Source: Actinomadura harenae
GTDB taxonomy: Bacteria > Actinomycetota > Actinomycetes > Streptosporangiales > Streptosporangiaceae
Length of the DNA stretch: 64,000 nt
Assembly: GCF_003696215.1 (NCBI RefSeq)
Contig: NZ_RFFG01000009.1
Location: 86,554-150,553 of the forward strand
Reading direction: 5' to 3'
Position numbers and translations under genes: made by a program. The notes beneath the pieces are model-generated. The model did no database searches. It was not told the origin of the DNA and saw nothing but the letters and a program-made list of their open reading frames with translations. Position 1 is the stretch's first letter. Each line of letters starts with the position of its first letter. Of this stretch, positions 28,152 through 37,100 are shown piece by piece.

Positions 28152-28502
28152 ATGTCTGTTCGCCGGGTCGTGCCGAACCTTCACACGGAGAGCGTGGAGG
28201 CGAGCCGGGAGTTCTACGGGCTGTTGGGGCTCGAAGAGGTGATGAACCTCGGGTGGATCATGACCGTTGCCTCGCCGTCCGTCCCGACCGCGCAGGTCAG
28301 CCTCTATACGGGTGACGACGGGACCGCGCCCGTCCCGCCCGATGTGAGTGTCGAGGTGGACGACGTGGACGCGGTCTACGCGGCGGTGCGGGGGAGCGGC
28401 GCCGAGATCGTGCATCCGCTGCAGGACGAGGAGTGGGGCGTCCGGAGGTTCTTCGTCCGGGACCCCGACGGCCGCGTGATCAACGTGCTCTCTCACCGCT
28501 GA
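28152..28502 (+). CDS. VOC (glyoxalase/bleomycin-resistance fold) protein
   Basis: 116 residues, one vicinal oxygen chelate module: PNLHTESVEASREFYGLLGLEEVMN at the start and WGVRRFFVRDPDGRVINVLSHR at the end, with the paired beta-alpha-beta pattern. The His in the first strand and no clear Glu at the end leave the metal site uncertain. Members range from glyoxalases to antibiotic-binding proteins, so the substrate is unknown. ATG 28152 follows GGAGGAG. Confidence 0.82.
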   Translation: MSVRRVVPNLHTESVEASREFYGLLGLEEVMNLGWIMTVASPSVPTAQVSLYTGDDGTAPVPPDVSVEVDDVDAVYAAVRGSGAEIVHPLQDEEWGVRRFFVRDPDGRVINVLSHR

Positions 28503-28737
28503 GCCCCGGCAGGTCGGCGGCCCAGGCCACCTGTCCTGCAAGCGCCGGTGATCGGGTGCTGTCGTCACCCGCATGCACGCTCATGCGCCCCCGCTCTACC
28601 CACGCACGTGTCCCCGCGCATCGGCCCTCCGCGCGCTCCCCGCATGTACTCGTGGATGCTTCCTCGTACGCGGGTCCTGCGTGCGCGGATTTTGGAGGCG
28701 TTGGGTGCGGGGCGGGTGGGGTGGGGTGGGAAGGCGT

Positions 28738-28770
28738 CGGCCCGGCTCGTCGGGTGGACGGGCCGGGCCG
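28738..28770 (-). terminator. Terminator of the fab operon
   Basis: CGGCCCGGC (28738-28746) pairs with GCCGGGCCG (28762-28770) around a 15-base loop, 19 bases beyond the fabF stop on the minus strand. Confidence 0.55.
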
Positions 28771-28788
28771 GTGGTGCGGGTGCGAGGC

Positions 28789-30072
28789 TCAGAGGGCTCG
28801 CTTGAAGGCGACGGAGACGTTGTGGCCTCCGAAGCCGAAGGAGTTGTTGAGGGCGGCCGCGGGGCCGTCCGGGATCTTGCGGGGCTCGCCGCGGACGATG
28901 TCGAGGTCGACCTCGTCGTCGAGGTCCTCGACGTTCGCGGTCGGCGGGACGAGGCCCTCGCGCAGGGTGAGGATGGTGATCACCGACTCCAGGGCGCCAG
29001 CGCCGCCGAGGATGTGGCCGGTCATGGACTTGGTTCCGGTGACGGTGATGTTCTTGGCCGCGTCGCCCAGCGCCGCCTTGATGGAGTTGAGCTCGGCGAC
29101 GTCGCCGGACGGCGTGGACGTGGCGTGCGCGTTGACGTGCACGATGTCCTCGGGCTTCAGGTCGGCGTTGTCCAGGGCCCGGCGCATCGCCTTGGCCTGG
29201 CCGGCGCCGCTCGGGTCCGGCAGGACGATGTCGTAGGAGTCGCCGGAGTAGCCGCAGCCGGCCGCGATCGCGTGGATCGTCGCGCCGCGCTTGCGCGCGT
29301 GCTCCTCCGACTCGAGGATCATGACGGCCGCGCCCTCGCCGAGGACGAATCCGTCGCGGTTCTTGTCGTACGGGCGGGACGCCCGCTCGGGCTCCTCGTT
29401 GCGGGTCGACATCGCCCGCATCACGCCGAACGAGGCCATCTGCAGCGGGTGGATGCACGCCTCCGTGCCACCGCAGATCACCATGTCGGCCCGGCCCGTC
29501 CGGATCATGTCGATCGCGTACCCGACGGCCTCGGCGGACGAGGCGCACGCGCTGACCAGGGCGTGCGAGCCCGCGGTCGCACCGTACTCGATGCCGACGT
29601 GCCCGGACGCGCCGTTCGGCATCAGCATCGGGACGGTGAAGGGCGAGACCCGCGACCAGCCCTTCTCCAGGTACGTGGCGTAGCTGCCGAGGGCCGAGTG
29701 CAGGCCGCCGATGCCGGTCGAGAGCACGACGCCGAGTCGCTCGCCGTCCATCTCGAAGCCGTCGGCCTCCGCCTCGTAGCCCTTCTTGGTGCGGTTCTTC
29801 AGGCCGGCGTGCAGCCACGCCTCCTTGGCCGCGATCAGCGCGATGGCCTGGCAGCGGTCGAGACGACGTAGCGTCTGCTTCGGCATGACCTCGGACGGAT
29901 CGACGGCGAGCTGCGCGGCGAACCGCACGGGCAGCTCCTCGACGCCCTCCCAGTCAAGCTTCCGCACCCCGGACCGACCGGCGAGCAGCGCGGACCAGGT
30001 CGACGGCACGTCGCCGCCGAGCGGGGTCGTGGCACCGAGGCCGGTCACGACGACGGTGGTCTTGTTGCTCAT
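28789..30072 (-). CDS. fabF: Beta-ketoacyl-ACP synthase II
   Basis: 427 residues. Catalytic C176 in ALVSACASSAEAVGYA, and the two His in VNAHATSTPSGD and KSMTGHILGGAG, make the complete Cys-His-His set of an elongating condensing enzyme. The end GGHNVSVAFKRAL is typical of FabF. It extends acyl chains with malonyl-ACP in the type II pathway. It is the fourth gene of fabD-fabH-acpP-fabF; a 217-base gap to acpP contains no gene. AAGGAG precedes ATG 30072. The starter specificity cannot be read. Confidence 0.93.
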   Translation of the reverse strand: MSNKTTVVVTGLGATTPLGGDVPSTWSALLAGRSGVRKLDWEGVEELPVRFAAQLAVDPSEVMPKQTLRRLDRCQAIALIAAKEAWLHAGLKNRTKKGYEAEADGFEMDGERLGVVLSTGIGGLHSALGSYATYLEKGWSRVSPFTVPMLMPNGASGHVGIEYGATAGSHALVSACASSAEAVGYAIDMIRTGRADMVICGGTEACIHPLQMASFGVMRAMSTRNEEPERASRPYDKNRDGFVLGEGAAVMILESEEHARKRGATIHAIAAGCGYSGDSYDIVLPDPSGAGQAKAMRRALDNADLKPEDIVHVNAHATSTPSGDVAELNSIKAALGDAAKNITVTGTKSMTGHILGGAGALESVITILTLREGLVPPTANVEDLDDEVDLDIVRGEPRKIPDGPAAALNNSFGFGGHNVSVAFKRAL

Positions 30073-30289
30073 GGTGTGAGTGCTCCTTGCGTAACTGGGG
30101 GGTGGCGACGGCGCGCCGACGGAACCTCGCGGTCCGTCCGGGGTGTCGGCGCGCCGCGGCCTGAGACGACGGCGGACGTCATCGCCAGGGACGACGGGTC
30201 GCCCTGCCCGTGAGGCGATCGGATCGCTCCGCGGACGGGGCGGAACCGGTCGTCCCCTGGACGGGACGGCTGGTCGCCCGGTGGACGGG

Positions 30290-30541
30290 TCAGACCGAGA
30301 GCTTCTGGACGAAGTCGACGACGTCCTTCACGGTCTTCAGGTTGCGCAGCTCGTCGTCGGGGATCTCGACCTCGAACTTGTCCTGGGCGGCCACCGCGAT
30401 CTCTACCATCGACAGCGAGTCGATGTCGAGGTCGTCGATGAAGTTCTTCTCCGGGGTGACCTCGGCCTTGTCGATGCCGACGATCTCGTCGATGATCTCC
30501 GCGAGGCCGGCCAGAATCTGCTCTTCGGTGGCAACTGCCAT
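30290..30541 (-). CDS. acpP: Acyl carrier protein
   Basis: 83 residues, acidic, with the phosphopantetheine site S42 in DLDIDSLSMVEI. It carries growing chains between FabH, FabF and the reductases. AAGGAG lies ten bases before the ATG. It sits between fabH (51 bases upstream) and fabF in the fatty acid operon, the standard actinobacterial order, which argues against a polyketide-type carrier protein. Confidence 0.95.
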   Translation of the reverse strand: MAVATEEQILAGLAEIIDEIVGIDKAEVTPEKNFIDDLDIDSLSMVEIAVAAQDKFEVEIPDDELRNLKTVKDVVDFVQKLSV

Positions 30542-30592
30542 GATTCGGTGTCTCCTTAGTGGGATTTCCAGAACGCGAGCGGCTGCCCGCGC

Positions 30593-31564
30593 CTACGGGA
30601 TCTGGATGACCTGGGCAGCGTAGGACAGTCCCGCGCCGAACCCGACCAGCAGGGCCGGGGCGCCGGACGGCACGTCGCCGCGTTCGATCATGTGGGCGAG
30701 GGCCAGCGGGATGGAGGCCCCCGATGTGTTTCCGGACAGGGTGACATCGTCGGCCACGACCGCGTTGGACGCCTTGATCCGGCGCGCGATCAGGTCAACG
30801 ATACGCAGGTTGGCCTGGTGCGGGACGATCGCGGCCAGGTCGTCCGGGACGAGTCCGGCCGCCTCGATCGCCTTGAGCGCGGTCGGCGCGACGGCGGTGG
30901 TGGCCCAGCGGAAGACCGCCTGGCCCTCCTGCGAGATGTACGCCTTGCGGTTCTCGATCTGGATCCGCTCGGGCTGGCTGCCGTCGCTGCCCCACACGAC
31001 CGGGCCGATGCCGGGGGTGTCGGACGGTCCGACGACGGCGGCGCCCGCGCCGTCCGCGAAGATGATCGCGGTCGAGCGGTCCGTCCAGTCGATCCACTGG
31101 GACATCTTCTCCGCGCCGATGACCAGCACGTTCCGCGCGGAACCGACGCGGACGGCGGCGTCCGCGGCGGCGAGCGCGTAGCAGAAGCCCGAGCAGGCCG
31201 AGTTCACGTCGTACGCGCCGGGCGCCTCGATGCCGAGGCGGTGCGCGACGGTCGGCGCCTGGCTCGGCATCGGCGACTCGGCCGAGCAGGTCGCCACGAT
31301 CACCAGGTCGATGTCGGACGGCCCGAGCCCGCTCGCGGCGAGGGCCTTGCCGCCCGCCTGGACGGCCATGTCGACGATCGTCTCGTCGTCCTCGGCGATC
31401 CGGCGCTCGATGATGCCGACGCGGCTGCGGATCCACTCGTCGCTGGTGTCCATGACGGCGGCGAGGTCGTGGTTGGTGACGATCTTCGCGGGCTGGTGGT
31501 CGCCGAACGCCAGCACCCGGGAGCCGGGCCGGGTCGGGGCGGTGCGCAGCGTGAGGCCGGTCAT
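30593..31564 (-). CDS. fabH: Beta-ketoacyl-ACP synthase III
   Basis: 323 residues. Catalytic C124 in VNSACSGFCYAL, His in IVPHQANLRI and Asn in LSGNTSGASIPLAL form the FabH triad. It condenses a starter acyl-CoA with malonyl-ACP; in actinobacteria the starter is usually branched-chain, which is family knowledge. The ATG at 31564 overlaps the fabD stop by four bases (ATGA), so the two are coupled. Confidence 0.93.
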   Translation of the reverse strand: MTGLTLRTAPTRPGSRVLAFGDHQPAKIVTNHDLAAVMDTSDEWIRSRVGIIERRIAEDDETIVDMAVQAGGKALAASGLGPSDIDLVIVATCSAESPMPSQAPTVAHRLGIEAPGAYDVNSACSGFCYALAAADAAVRVGSARNVLVIGAEKMSQWIDWTDRSTAIIFADGAGAAVVGPSDTPGIGPVVWGSDGSQPERIQIENRKAYISQEGQAVFRWATTAVAPTALKAIEAAGLVPDDLAAIVPHQANLRIVDLIARRIKASNAVVADDVTLSGNTSGASIPLALAHMIERGDVPSGAPALLVGFGAGLSYAAQVIQIP

Positions 31565-32478
31565 GACGTGTGCGCCTTGATCAGCTCGCGGGCCTTGTCC
31601 AGGTCGTCCGGGCCCTTCAGGGCGAGCAGCTCGACGCCCTTGAGCTCGCGGCGGGCCAGCCCGGTCAGGGTGCCCGCGGGCGGCAGCTCGATGATCGCGG
31701 TGACGCCCAGCCCGCGCATCGTCTCCATGCACGCGTCCCAGCGGACGGGCGCGCTGACCTGCGCGACCAGCCGGTCCACGTACTCGCGTCCGGACGCCAC
31801 GACCGCGCCGTCCCGGTTGGACAGCAGCGTCGACTCGGGGTCCCGGACGGACGCGCCGGGCGCGAGCCGGGAGAGGGCCTCGACGGCGGGCGCCATGTGC
31901 TCGGTGTGGAACGCGCCGGCGACGGCCAGCGGACGCAGTCGCGCCTTGGCGGGCGGCTCGTTCGCGAGGGCCTCGAGCTGCGGCATCGTCCCGGCGGCGA
32001 CGACCTGGCCGGCGCCGTTGACGTTCGCGGGGGTCAGTCCGTGCTTGTCGATCACGGTGAGCACCTCGTCGGGGTCACCGCCGAGCAGCGCGGTCATGCC
32101 GGTCTCGGTGACGGCGGCGGCCTCGGCCATGGCCCGGCCGCGCTCCCGCACCAGGACCAGCGCGGTCTCGGGGCTCAGCACGCCGGAGATCGCGGCCGCG
32201 GCCAGCTCGCCCACGCTGTGCCCGGCGACGGCGTCCGGCCGTCCGCCCTCGGGGAACAGCTGCTCGTAGGCGGCGAGCGCGGCGGCGACCAGCAGCGGCT
32301 GCGCCACCGCGGTGTCGCGGATCTCCTCGGCGTCCGCGGTCGTCCCGTAGCGCACCAGGTCGAGACCGGTCACCGCGGACCACCAGGTCAACCGGTCCGC
32401 GACGCCGGGCACCTCCAGCCACGGCTCGAGAAAACCGGGGGTCTGGGCGCCCTGCCCGGGCGAAGCGAGGAGAATCAC
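31561..32478 (-). CDS. fabD: Malonyl-CoA:ACP malonyltransferase
   Basis: 305 residues from GTG 32478. It begins VILLASPGQGAQTPGFL, the standard FabD opening. Catalytic Ser is in GHSVGEL (S88) with Arg in LVRERGRAM, and His in VAGAFHTEHM. It loads malonate on AcpP for FabH and FabF. First gene of the operon. The GTG has only a weak GGA before it; CACGCT seven bases upstream could be the -10 of a leaderless transcript. Longer readings upstream run into the control region and lack family sequence. Confidence 0.92.
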   Translation of the reverse strand: MILLASPGQGAQTPGFLEPWLEVPGVADRLTWWSAVTGLDLVRYGTTADAEEIRDTAVAQPLLVAAALAAYEQLFPEGGRPDAVAGHSVGELAAAAISGVLSPETALVLVRERGRAMAEAAAVTETGMTALLGGDPDEVLTVIDKHGLTPANVNGAGQVVAAGTMPQLEALANEPPAKARLRPLAVAGAFHTEHMAPAVEALSRLAPGASVRDPESTLLSNRDGAVVASGREYVDRLVAQVSAPVRWDACMETMRGLGVTAIIELPPAGTLTGLARRELKGVELLALKGPDDLDKARELIKAHTS

Positions 32479-32547
32479 GCGATCCAGCGTGCCGGGTGCG
32501 CCGCCTCCCTGCCGATGCGGAAGCACACGAACTTTGGTCCGGACGCT

Positions 32548-32564
32548 TTGTACGACCTCTACAA
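32548..32564 (-). promoter_or_regulatory. Candidate FasR operator upstream of fabD
   Basis: Inverted repeat TTGTA-N7-TACAA in the 127-base gap between fasR and fabD, about 70 bases before the fabD start. FasR of Streptomyces binds the fabD promoter region, but I cannot confirm that this is its exact sequence. Confidence 0.3.
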
Positions 32565-32605
32565 CCCCCGATTCCGGACACACCGCCCGCGGGGTGCCGG
32601 CACGG

Positions 32606-33787
32606 TCAGGAACGGGTCGGGCGACGGGAGAACCGGCCGAGGGCGAGGGCGATGCGGAGCGTGAAGGCGTTGCGTCCGTCCGTCGGCGCCAGCCCGGTCA
32701 GCTCGGTGACGCGCCGCAGCCGGTACCGGACGGTGTTGGGGTGCACGAAAAGGAGTCGCGCCGTCGCTTCCAGTGACGAACCCTGCTCCAGGTAGGTCGT
32801 GAGAGTGTCCAGGAGCGGCGCGCCCGCGTCGCACATCGGGTCGTAGACATGATCGACCAGGTGGCGGCGGGCGACGTCGTCGCCGTCGAGGGCGCGCTCG
32901 GCGAGCAGCTCGTCCGAGGGGACGGGACGGGGCGCGTCCGGCCAGCCCGCGGCGGCGCGCAGCCCCGCGAGCGCTGACCGGGCGGACAGCGGCGAATCGT
33001 AGAGATCACCGACGGTCGGGCCGACGACGACCGGGCCGGGACCGCACTTGGCGGCGATGTGCCGGGCCGCGACCAGCGCGTCCTCGGTGCCGCCGACGAC
33101 CACGACCACACGGCTGCCCTGGACGCCGGCGAGCGCGTCCACCCGGGCGCGGCGCGCGGCCAGCTGCATCTGGTCGATGGTGACCTCGGGCTCCTCGTCC
33201 TCGGGGGTGAAGCCCGCGATCACCGTGACCGGCTTGGCCGTCCAGCCGAGCGCGGCGGCCCACGAGTGCATCCCGTCGTCCACCTCGCCGCGCAGGACGG
33301 CGTTGACGACGAGCGCCTCCAGCCGGGCGTCCCACGCGGCGCGCGTCTCGGCGGCCTGCGCGTACACCTGCGCCGCGCCGAACGCGACGTCCCGCGTGTA
33401 GCGCAGGATCGCCTCGCGGAGCTGGGCCTCGCCGCCGGGCGCGGCCAGCTCCTCCAGCCGGGTCTCCACCACGTCGATGATCACCCGGACCATGTCGATG
33501 GTGTGCCGCAGCTTGATCGACCGCATCAGCTCCCGCGGCGCGGTGCCGAACACCTCGGCGGCGATGGCCGGCTTGGCCGACTCGCCGCTGCCGAACCACT
33601 CCACGAACGCCGCGATGCCGGCCTGCGCGACCAGCCCGATCCACGACCGCTGATCGGCCGGCATGCGCCGGAACCAGGGAAGCTGCTCCTCCATACTGGC
33701 GAGCGCCGCCGTGCCGAACGTCCCCATCGCCTTCTCGAGCCGCTTGGTGGTCTGCTCGCGGAGCGCCGCGTCGCTGGTGCTGTCCAC
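32606..33787 (-). CDS. fasR: FasR, PucR-type activator of fatty acid biosynthesis
   Basis: 393 residues from GTG 33787. The C-terminal PucR helix-turn-helix is LEQGSSLEATARLLFVHPNTVRYRLRRVTELTGL. The N-terminal part (TFGTAALASMEEQLPWFRRMPADQRSWIGLVAQAGI) is the RsbR-like/PucR sensory section found in FasR. In Streptomyces coelicolor FasR binds the fabD promoter and activates fabD-fabH-acpP-fabF; the gene order is the same here, so the name is well supported by context. The start is judged from CACTCT six bases before the GTG; longer upstream readings have no family sequence. Confidence 0.85.
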   Translation of the reverse strand: MDSTSDAALREQTTKRLEKAMGTFGTAALASMEEQLPWFRRMPADQRSWIGLVAQAGIAAFVEWFGSGESAKPAIAAEVFGTAPRELMRSIKLRHTIDMVRVIIDVVETRLEELAAPGGEAQLREAILRYTRDVAFGAAQVYAQAAETRAAWDARLEALVVNAVLRGEVDDGMHSWAAALGWTAKPVTVIAGFTPEDEEPEVTIDQMQLAARRARVDALAGVQGSRVVVVVGGTEDALVAARHIAAKCGPGPVVVGPTVGDLYDSPLSARSALAGLRAAAGWPDAPRPVPSDELLAERALDGDDVARRHLVDHVYDPMCDAGAPLLDTLTTYLEQGSSLEATARLLFVHPNTVRYRLRRVTELTGLAPTDGRNAFTLRIALALGRFSRRPTRS

Positions 33788-34511
33788 CCGTCCAGAGTGC
33801 CACCTCGAACGTGATGAATCGGCCCCGCCACCCTCACCCGAACCCCCCGGCGACCCCTGTACCGCCGAGTAACCACGAAGCGCCCGCTCTCCCGAGAGCC
33901 ACCCGCCCGTAGCTCCCGACCCCCGCCCGACCAGCCAAACCTTCCTTCCTCCAAGTCCCGTGGCCCATGTCCCCCGCGATCTGCCCTCCCGCCCCCACCA
34001 CATCCGCATGCCCCTGTCAACGGCCAAAGCCACAGCAGCCGGGCGAATTGCTAGAGATCAACACCACGTAGAGGCGCTCCAGCCTCGACCGCCGGCACCT
34101 CCGCCGAACCCGGCCCCACCTATGCGGCGATGCCGGCCGCGACGGCGGCGGAGTGCTCGGCCGGGAACTGGCGGCCATCCGCCTGGTGGAATCCGCACCT
34201 TTCGGGCGTCGCGTCCGTTGGGGAGCATGGCGAATGCCGCGCCCTGCCAGCCCATCCGACGGGTGAGGAGATTGGTTCTCGGCGCGGACGGCGCGCACAG
34301 CATGCGCTGTGCCCTCGCGCCCGTGCGGTTCGATGCCAGTGCAGTGCCTAGGGTCCTGAACCCGTGCGGCCCGTGTGGCCTGGCGTTTCGCGCCCGCGTG
34401 GCCTGCTGTCCCGCGCCTGTGCGGCTCTGAGGTGGTCGGCAGGCGGCCGCCCTGCGGGGCCGGTTGCCGGTGGGGGCCAGGATTCCGGGGGCGTGTGGGC
34501 GGTGGGGTGGG
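33788..34511. other. Non-coding stretch upstream of fasR
   Basis: 724 bases in which I see no gene. Short frames on both strands are Arg/Pro-rich noise with no ribosome sites. 34330-34435 contains irregular copies of GTGGCCTG and GTGCGG, perhaps decayed repeats. The region could hold a degraded gene, but no family sequence is recognisable. Confidence 0.5.
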
Positions 34512-35576
34512 TCAGCCGGTGGTGACGTCGGTGGGACGGCCCAGGGCGATGTAGGTCAGGTTGCGCAGGGACGGGGAGCCCGGGGCCAGGTAGTCGCTGT
34601 GGCCGGCGCGTCCGGCCTGGAAGACGCGGGCGCCGAAGCCGCGGGAGACCGGGTCGGGGCCGAGTCCGAGGCCGAAGATGCGGACGTGCGGGACGTCCTC
34701 CATCCAGTCGGTGGCGCCGCGGCCCGCCCAGACGCGGGCGCTGGTGCCGAGGGCGGCGGCGGTCCAGGCGGTGGTGCCGGGGCTGCCGAACAGGGCGATG
34801 TCGGAGACCTTGCGCCAGGCGGGAGCGCCGGGGCCCTTGCCCTCCATGGCGGCGCGGCCGCAGACGACCGAGCCGTAGCTGTGGCAGAGCAGGCCCACCT
34901 GGGCGGACGGGTTGACGCGGTGCACGCCGACGAGGAACTGCCGCAGCTCGACCGCGCCGCGCTCGGCGCGCGTGTCGGTGAGGATGTCGCTGCTGAACGT
35001 CTTGGGGGCGGCGTAGCCGAGCCAGGCGACGACGGCGAGGTCGCTGCCGGGGGAGGTCCGCCGGGCCTCGTCGTAGACGGCGCGGGCACCGCCTCCGGGG
35101 GACGCCCAGGCGCGTCCGGCGCGGGAGTCGAAGCCCGCGATCGTGGAGTCGGCGCCGGGGACGAGGACCGCGACGCGGCGGGCGTGCGCGAGATCGCCGA
35201 TGACCTCGACGGCCTGGCCGCGGCCGCGGGGGTCCACGGAGAGGAAGCGCCGGTCCGGCTGGAGGAAGGACGTCAGGGCGCGGGCCCGGTCGGTGTCGCC
35301 GACGTCGCGCGCGGTCTTCAGCGCCTTCGCGATCGTCACCCGCTCGGCCGCGTAGCGGGCGTCGAGGGTGCCCGGCGACAGGACCGGAACGGGACCCGGC
35401 TTGGCATAGGGATCGGCGTGTCCGGTTCCGGCCGTGGTGAGCAGGACACCGCCCGCGAGGACGGTGCAGGCCGCCAGCCGCCGCAGCGGGTGCCTGCGGC
35501 GGTGCGGACGTCCGGCGGGCCCGTGGCCGGCGGACTTCTCATGAGAAGACTGCGGCGTCTCGGAAGACTGCGGCAT
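34512..35576 (-). CDS. Secreted alpha/beta hydrolase (DUF1023 type), copy 1
   Basis: 354 residues. The N-terminus is basic, then has a hydrophobic stretch and a TGHADPYA cleavage-like end, so it is exported. The hydrolase fold is recognised by GDLAHARRVAVLVPGADST, WLGYAAP and the nucleophile elbow LLCHSYGSVVCGRAA (GxSxG as HSYGS). ALFGSPGTTAW and the late TDWMEDVPHVRIFGLGLGPDP complete the DUF1023 pattern. Esterase activity is likely, substrate unknown. It is clearly homologous to the protein at 37093-38043; the two flank an acyltransferase and all three may form an operon. Confidence 0.82.
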   Translation of the reverse strand: MPQSSETPQSSHEKSAGHGPAGRPHRRRHPLRRLAACTVLAGGVLLTTAGTGHADPYAKPGPVPVLSPGTLDARYAAERVTIAKALKTARDVGDTDRARALTSFLQPDRRFLSVDPRGRGQAVEVIGDLAHARRVAVLVPGADSTIAGFDSRAGRAWASPGGGARAVYDEARRTSPGSDLAVVAWLGYAAPKTFSSDILTDTRAERGAVELRQFLVGVHRVNPSAQVGLLCHSYGSVVCGRAAMEGKGPGAPAWRKVSDIALFGSPGTTAWTAAALGTSARVWAGRGATDWMEDVPHVRIFGLGLGPDPVSRGFGARVFQAGRAGHSDYLAPGSPSLRNLTYIALGRPTDVTTG

Positions 35577-35600
35577 GCTGGCCTTTCTACCGGTTGCCGG

Positions 35601-37100
35601 TCAATGCTCGGAGCACCCAGTGGTCGTCTTGCGTGTTCCGAGGGCCCCCTCCGGGCCGTCCGTTCCCTTGATGAGATGACCGGGACGGCTGATCGGTTGG
35701 ACCCGGACGCGTTGTTCGAACCGGCGTGCCAGGGACCACAGCCCCGCCAGGACGGCGCCGAACACGGGGATCCAGACCAACCGGTGGAGGACCCACCCGG
35801 GATGGTCGGGTGCGTCGAGCAAACCTGGGACCGTACTGGTGATCCTGGTCACAAGAGCTGAAACGGCCAGCAGCGCGGATTGGTGCCAGAGGAAGACCGT
35901 CATCGCCGAGAGGTTCACCAGGGCGACCCCCGCCCACGCCACCGGACGTCTCATCAGCCGGGTCAGCGGCCCCCGTAGGAGCAGCGCTCCGCCGCACTGT
36001 GCGAGCCCGAACGCCACGGACGCGAGCGTCGGCGGCGACAGGTTCGAGACCGCCTGTCCGGGCACTCCCACCATGCTCGCCGGATACCCGCCGAACACCA
36101 CGAGCGCGATCGTCGCCGCGCTCCCGCCGACGAGCAGCCCCAGGCTCCCCAGCCGCCCGCGCGCCCAGGCCAGGAGCGCCGAGCCCCAGGACCCGCCTTC
36201 CACGCCCCTGACCAGGCATTCCGAGCTCCTGGACCCGCCTTCCCCCTGGGGGGACCTCACGCGCCGGGACCCGCCGTCCGACGACGTGGTGGGTGGGCCG
36301 GCGACGTGTCGAGACGAGTCGGGTGGGCTTGTGGCGGCCCGGGGCGGGGTGGGCCGGCGGGGGGTGAAGGAGCCCTGGGACCAGGCCACGCCCAGCGTGA
36401 AGGGGACGAGCCAGGCGGACGCGACGGTGAGCCAGCCGATCGCCTGCGGAGCGCCCAGGCCGAAGCGGGCGAGATCGACCAGCGCCGTGATCGCGATCGG
36501 AGCCGCCGTGCTCCAGACGCCCCAGCGGCGGACGGCCCTCACCACGAGCGGGGTGAGCGCGGTGAGCCCGATGAACACCAGCAGGAACCACAGGGGGGCG
36601 AGGACCAGGTTGATCAGCGCGACGATCGTCCTGCCCGGATAACCGGCGAGGACCAGCAGGGGGACGGCCGCCAACCACACCGCGAGCAGCGCGGGCACCG
36701 GCGCTATCAGGCGGATGAGGCGTCGGGTGAACCATGTTCGATACGAGTCCCGCTCCTGTGGGTGGGAGTCGGTGGTGCGGGGGTGGCCGCGGGCGGCGGT
36801 GTAGCCGCCTATGAGGAAGAAGATCGCGAGGGTTTGGAAGAGCCAGCTGATCGGGGTGAGGGCGGGCATCGTGGCCAGGGGGCTCGCCGTGTGGAGGACG
36901 CCGCCGGTGTTGACCAGGGCGGTGACCAGCCAGTGGCCGAGGACGACGCCGAGGATGGCCAGGGCGCGCAGGGCGTCCACGGCGCGGTCGCGGGTGTCGG
37001 GGGTGGTCGCCTCGATCAAGGTGACCAGGCTCGGCCGGGGCTCGGAGAGGCGGCGGTAGCGCTCGGCGTGCCAGGCGGGGAGCGCGGGTTGCTCAGCCAT
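35601..37100 (-). CDS. Acyltransferase-3 family integral membrane protein
   Basis: 499 residues with about ten membrane helices. The family opening RAVDALRALAILGVVLGHW places the conserved His in the first helix, and IFFLIGGYTAARG follows. These proteins transfer acyl groups to sugars or lipids at the membrane. A hydrophilic, Gly/Ser/Arg-rich loop of about 70 residues (roughly 245-320), with repeated GGSR/GGSW units, interrupts the helix bundle. It looks like a DNA-level repeat insertion, since GGACCCGCC recurs on the opposite strand. ATG 37100 overlaps the stop of the upstream hydrolase by eight bases. Confidence 0.82.
   Translation of the reverse strand: MAEQPALPAWHAERYRRLSEPRPSLVTLIEATTPDTRDRAVDALRALAILGVVLGHWLVTALVNTGGVLHTASPLATMPALTPISWLFQTLAIFFLIGGYTAARGHPRTTDSHPQERDSYRTWFTRRLIRLIAPVPALLAVWLAAVPLLVLAGYPGRTIVALINLVLAPLWFLLVFIGLTALTPLVVRAVRRWGVWSTAAPIAITALVDLARFGLGAPQAIGWLTVASAWLVPFTLGVAWSQGSFTPRRPTPPRAATSPPDSSRHVAGPPTTSSDGGSRRVRSPQGEGGSRSSECLVRGVEGGSWGSALLAWARGRLGSLGLLVGGSAATIALVVFGGYPASMVGVPGQAVSNLSPPTLASVAFGLAQCGGALLLRGPLTRLMRRPVAWAGVALVNLSAMTVFLWHQSALLAVSALVTRITSTVPGLLDAPDHPGWVLHRLVWIPVFGAVLAGLWSLARRFEQRVRVQPISRPGHLIKGTDGPEGALGTRKTTTGCSEH

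Noticed and set aside
28789..32478. A type II polyketide or other secondary-metabolite cluster.
   Set aside because: The gene order fabD-fabH-acpP-fabF with fasR is the standard primary fatty acid locus. No ketoreductase, cyclase or second ketosynthase subunit is present.
34017..34351. Small genes in the gap upstream of fasR.
   Set aside because: Short Arg/Pro-rich frames on both strands without ribosome sites or recognisable families.
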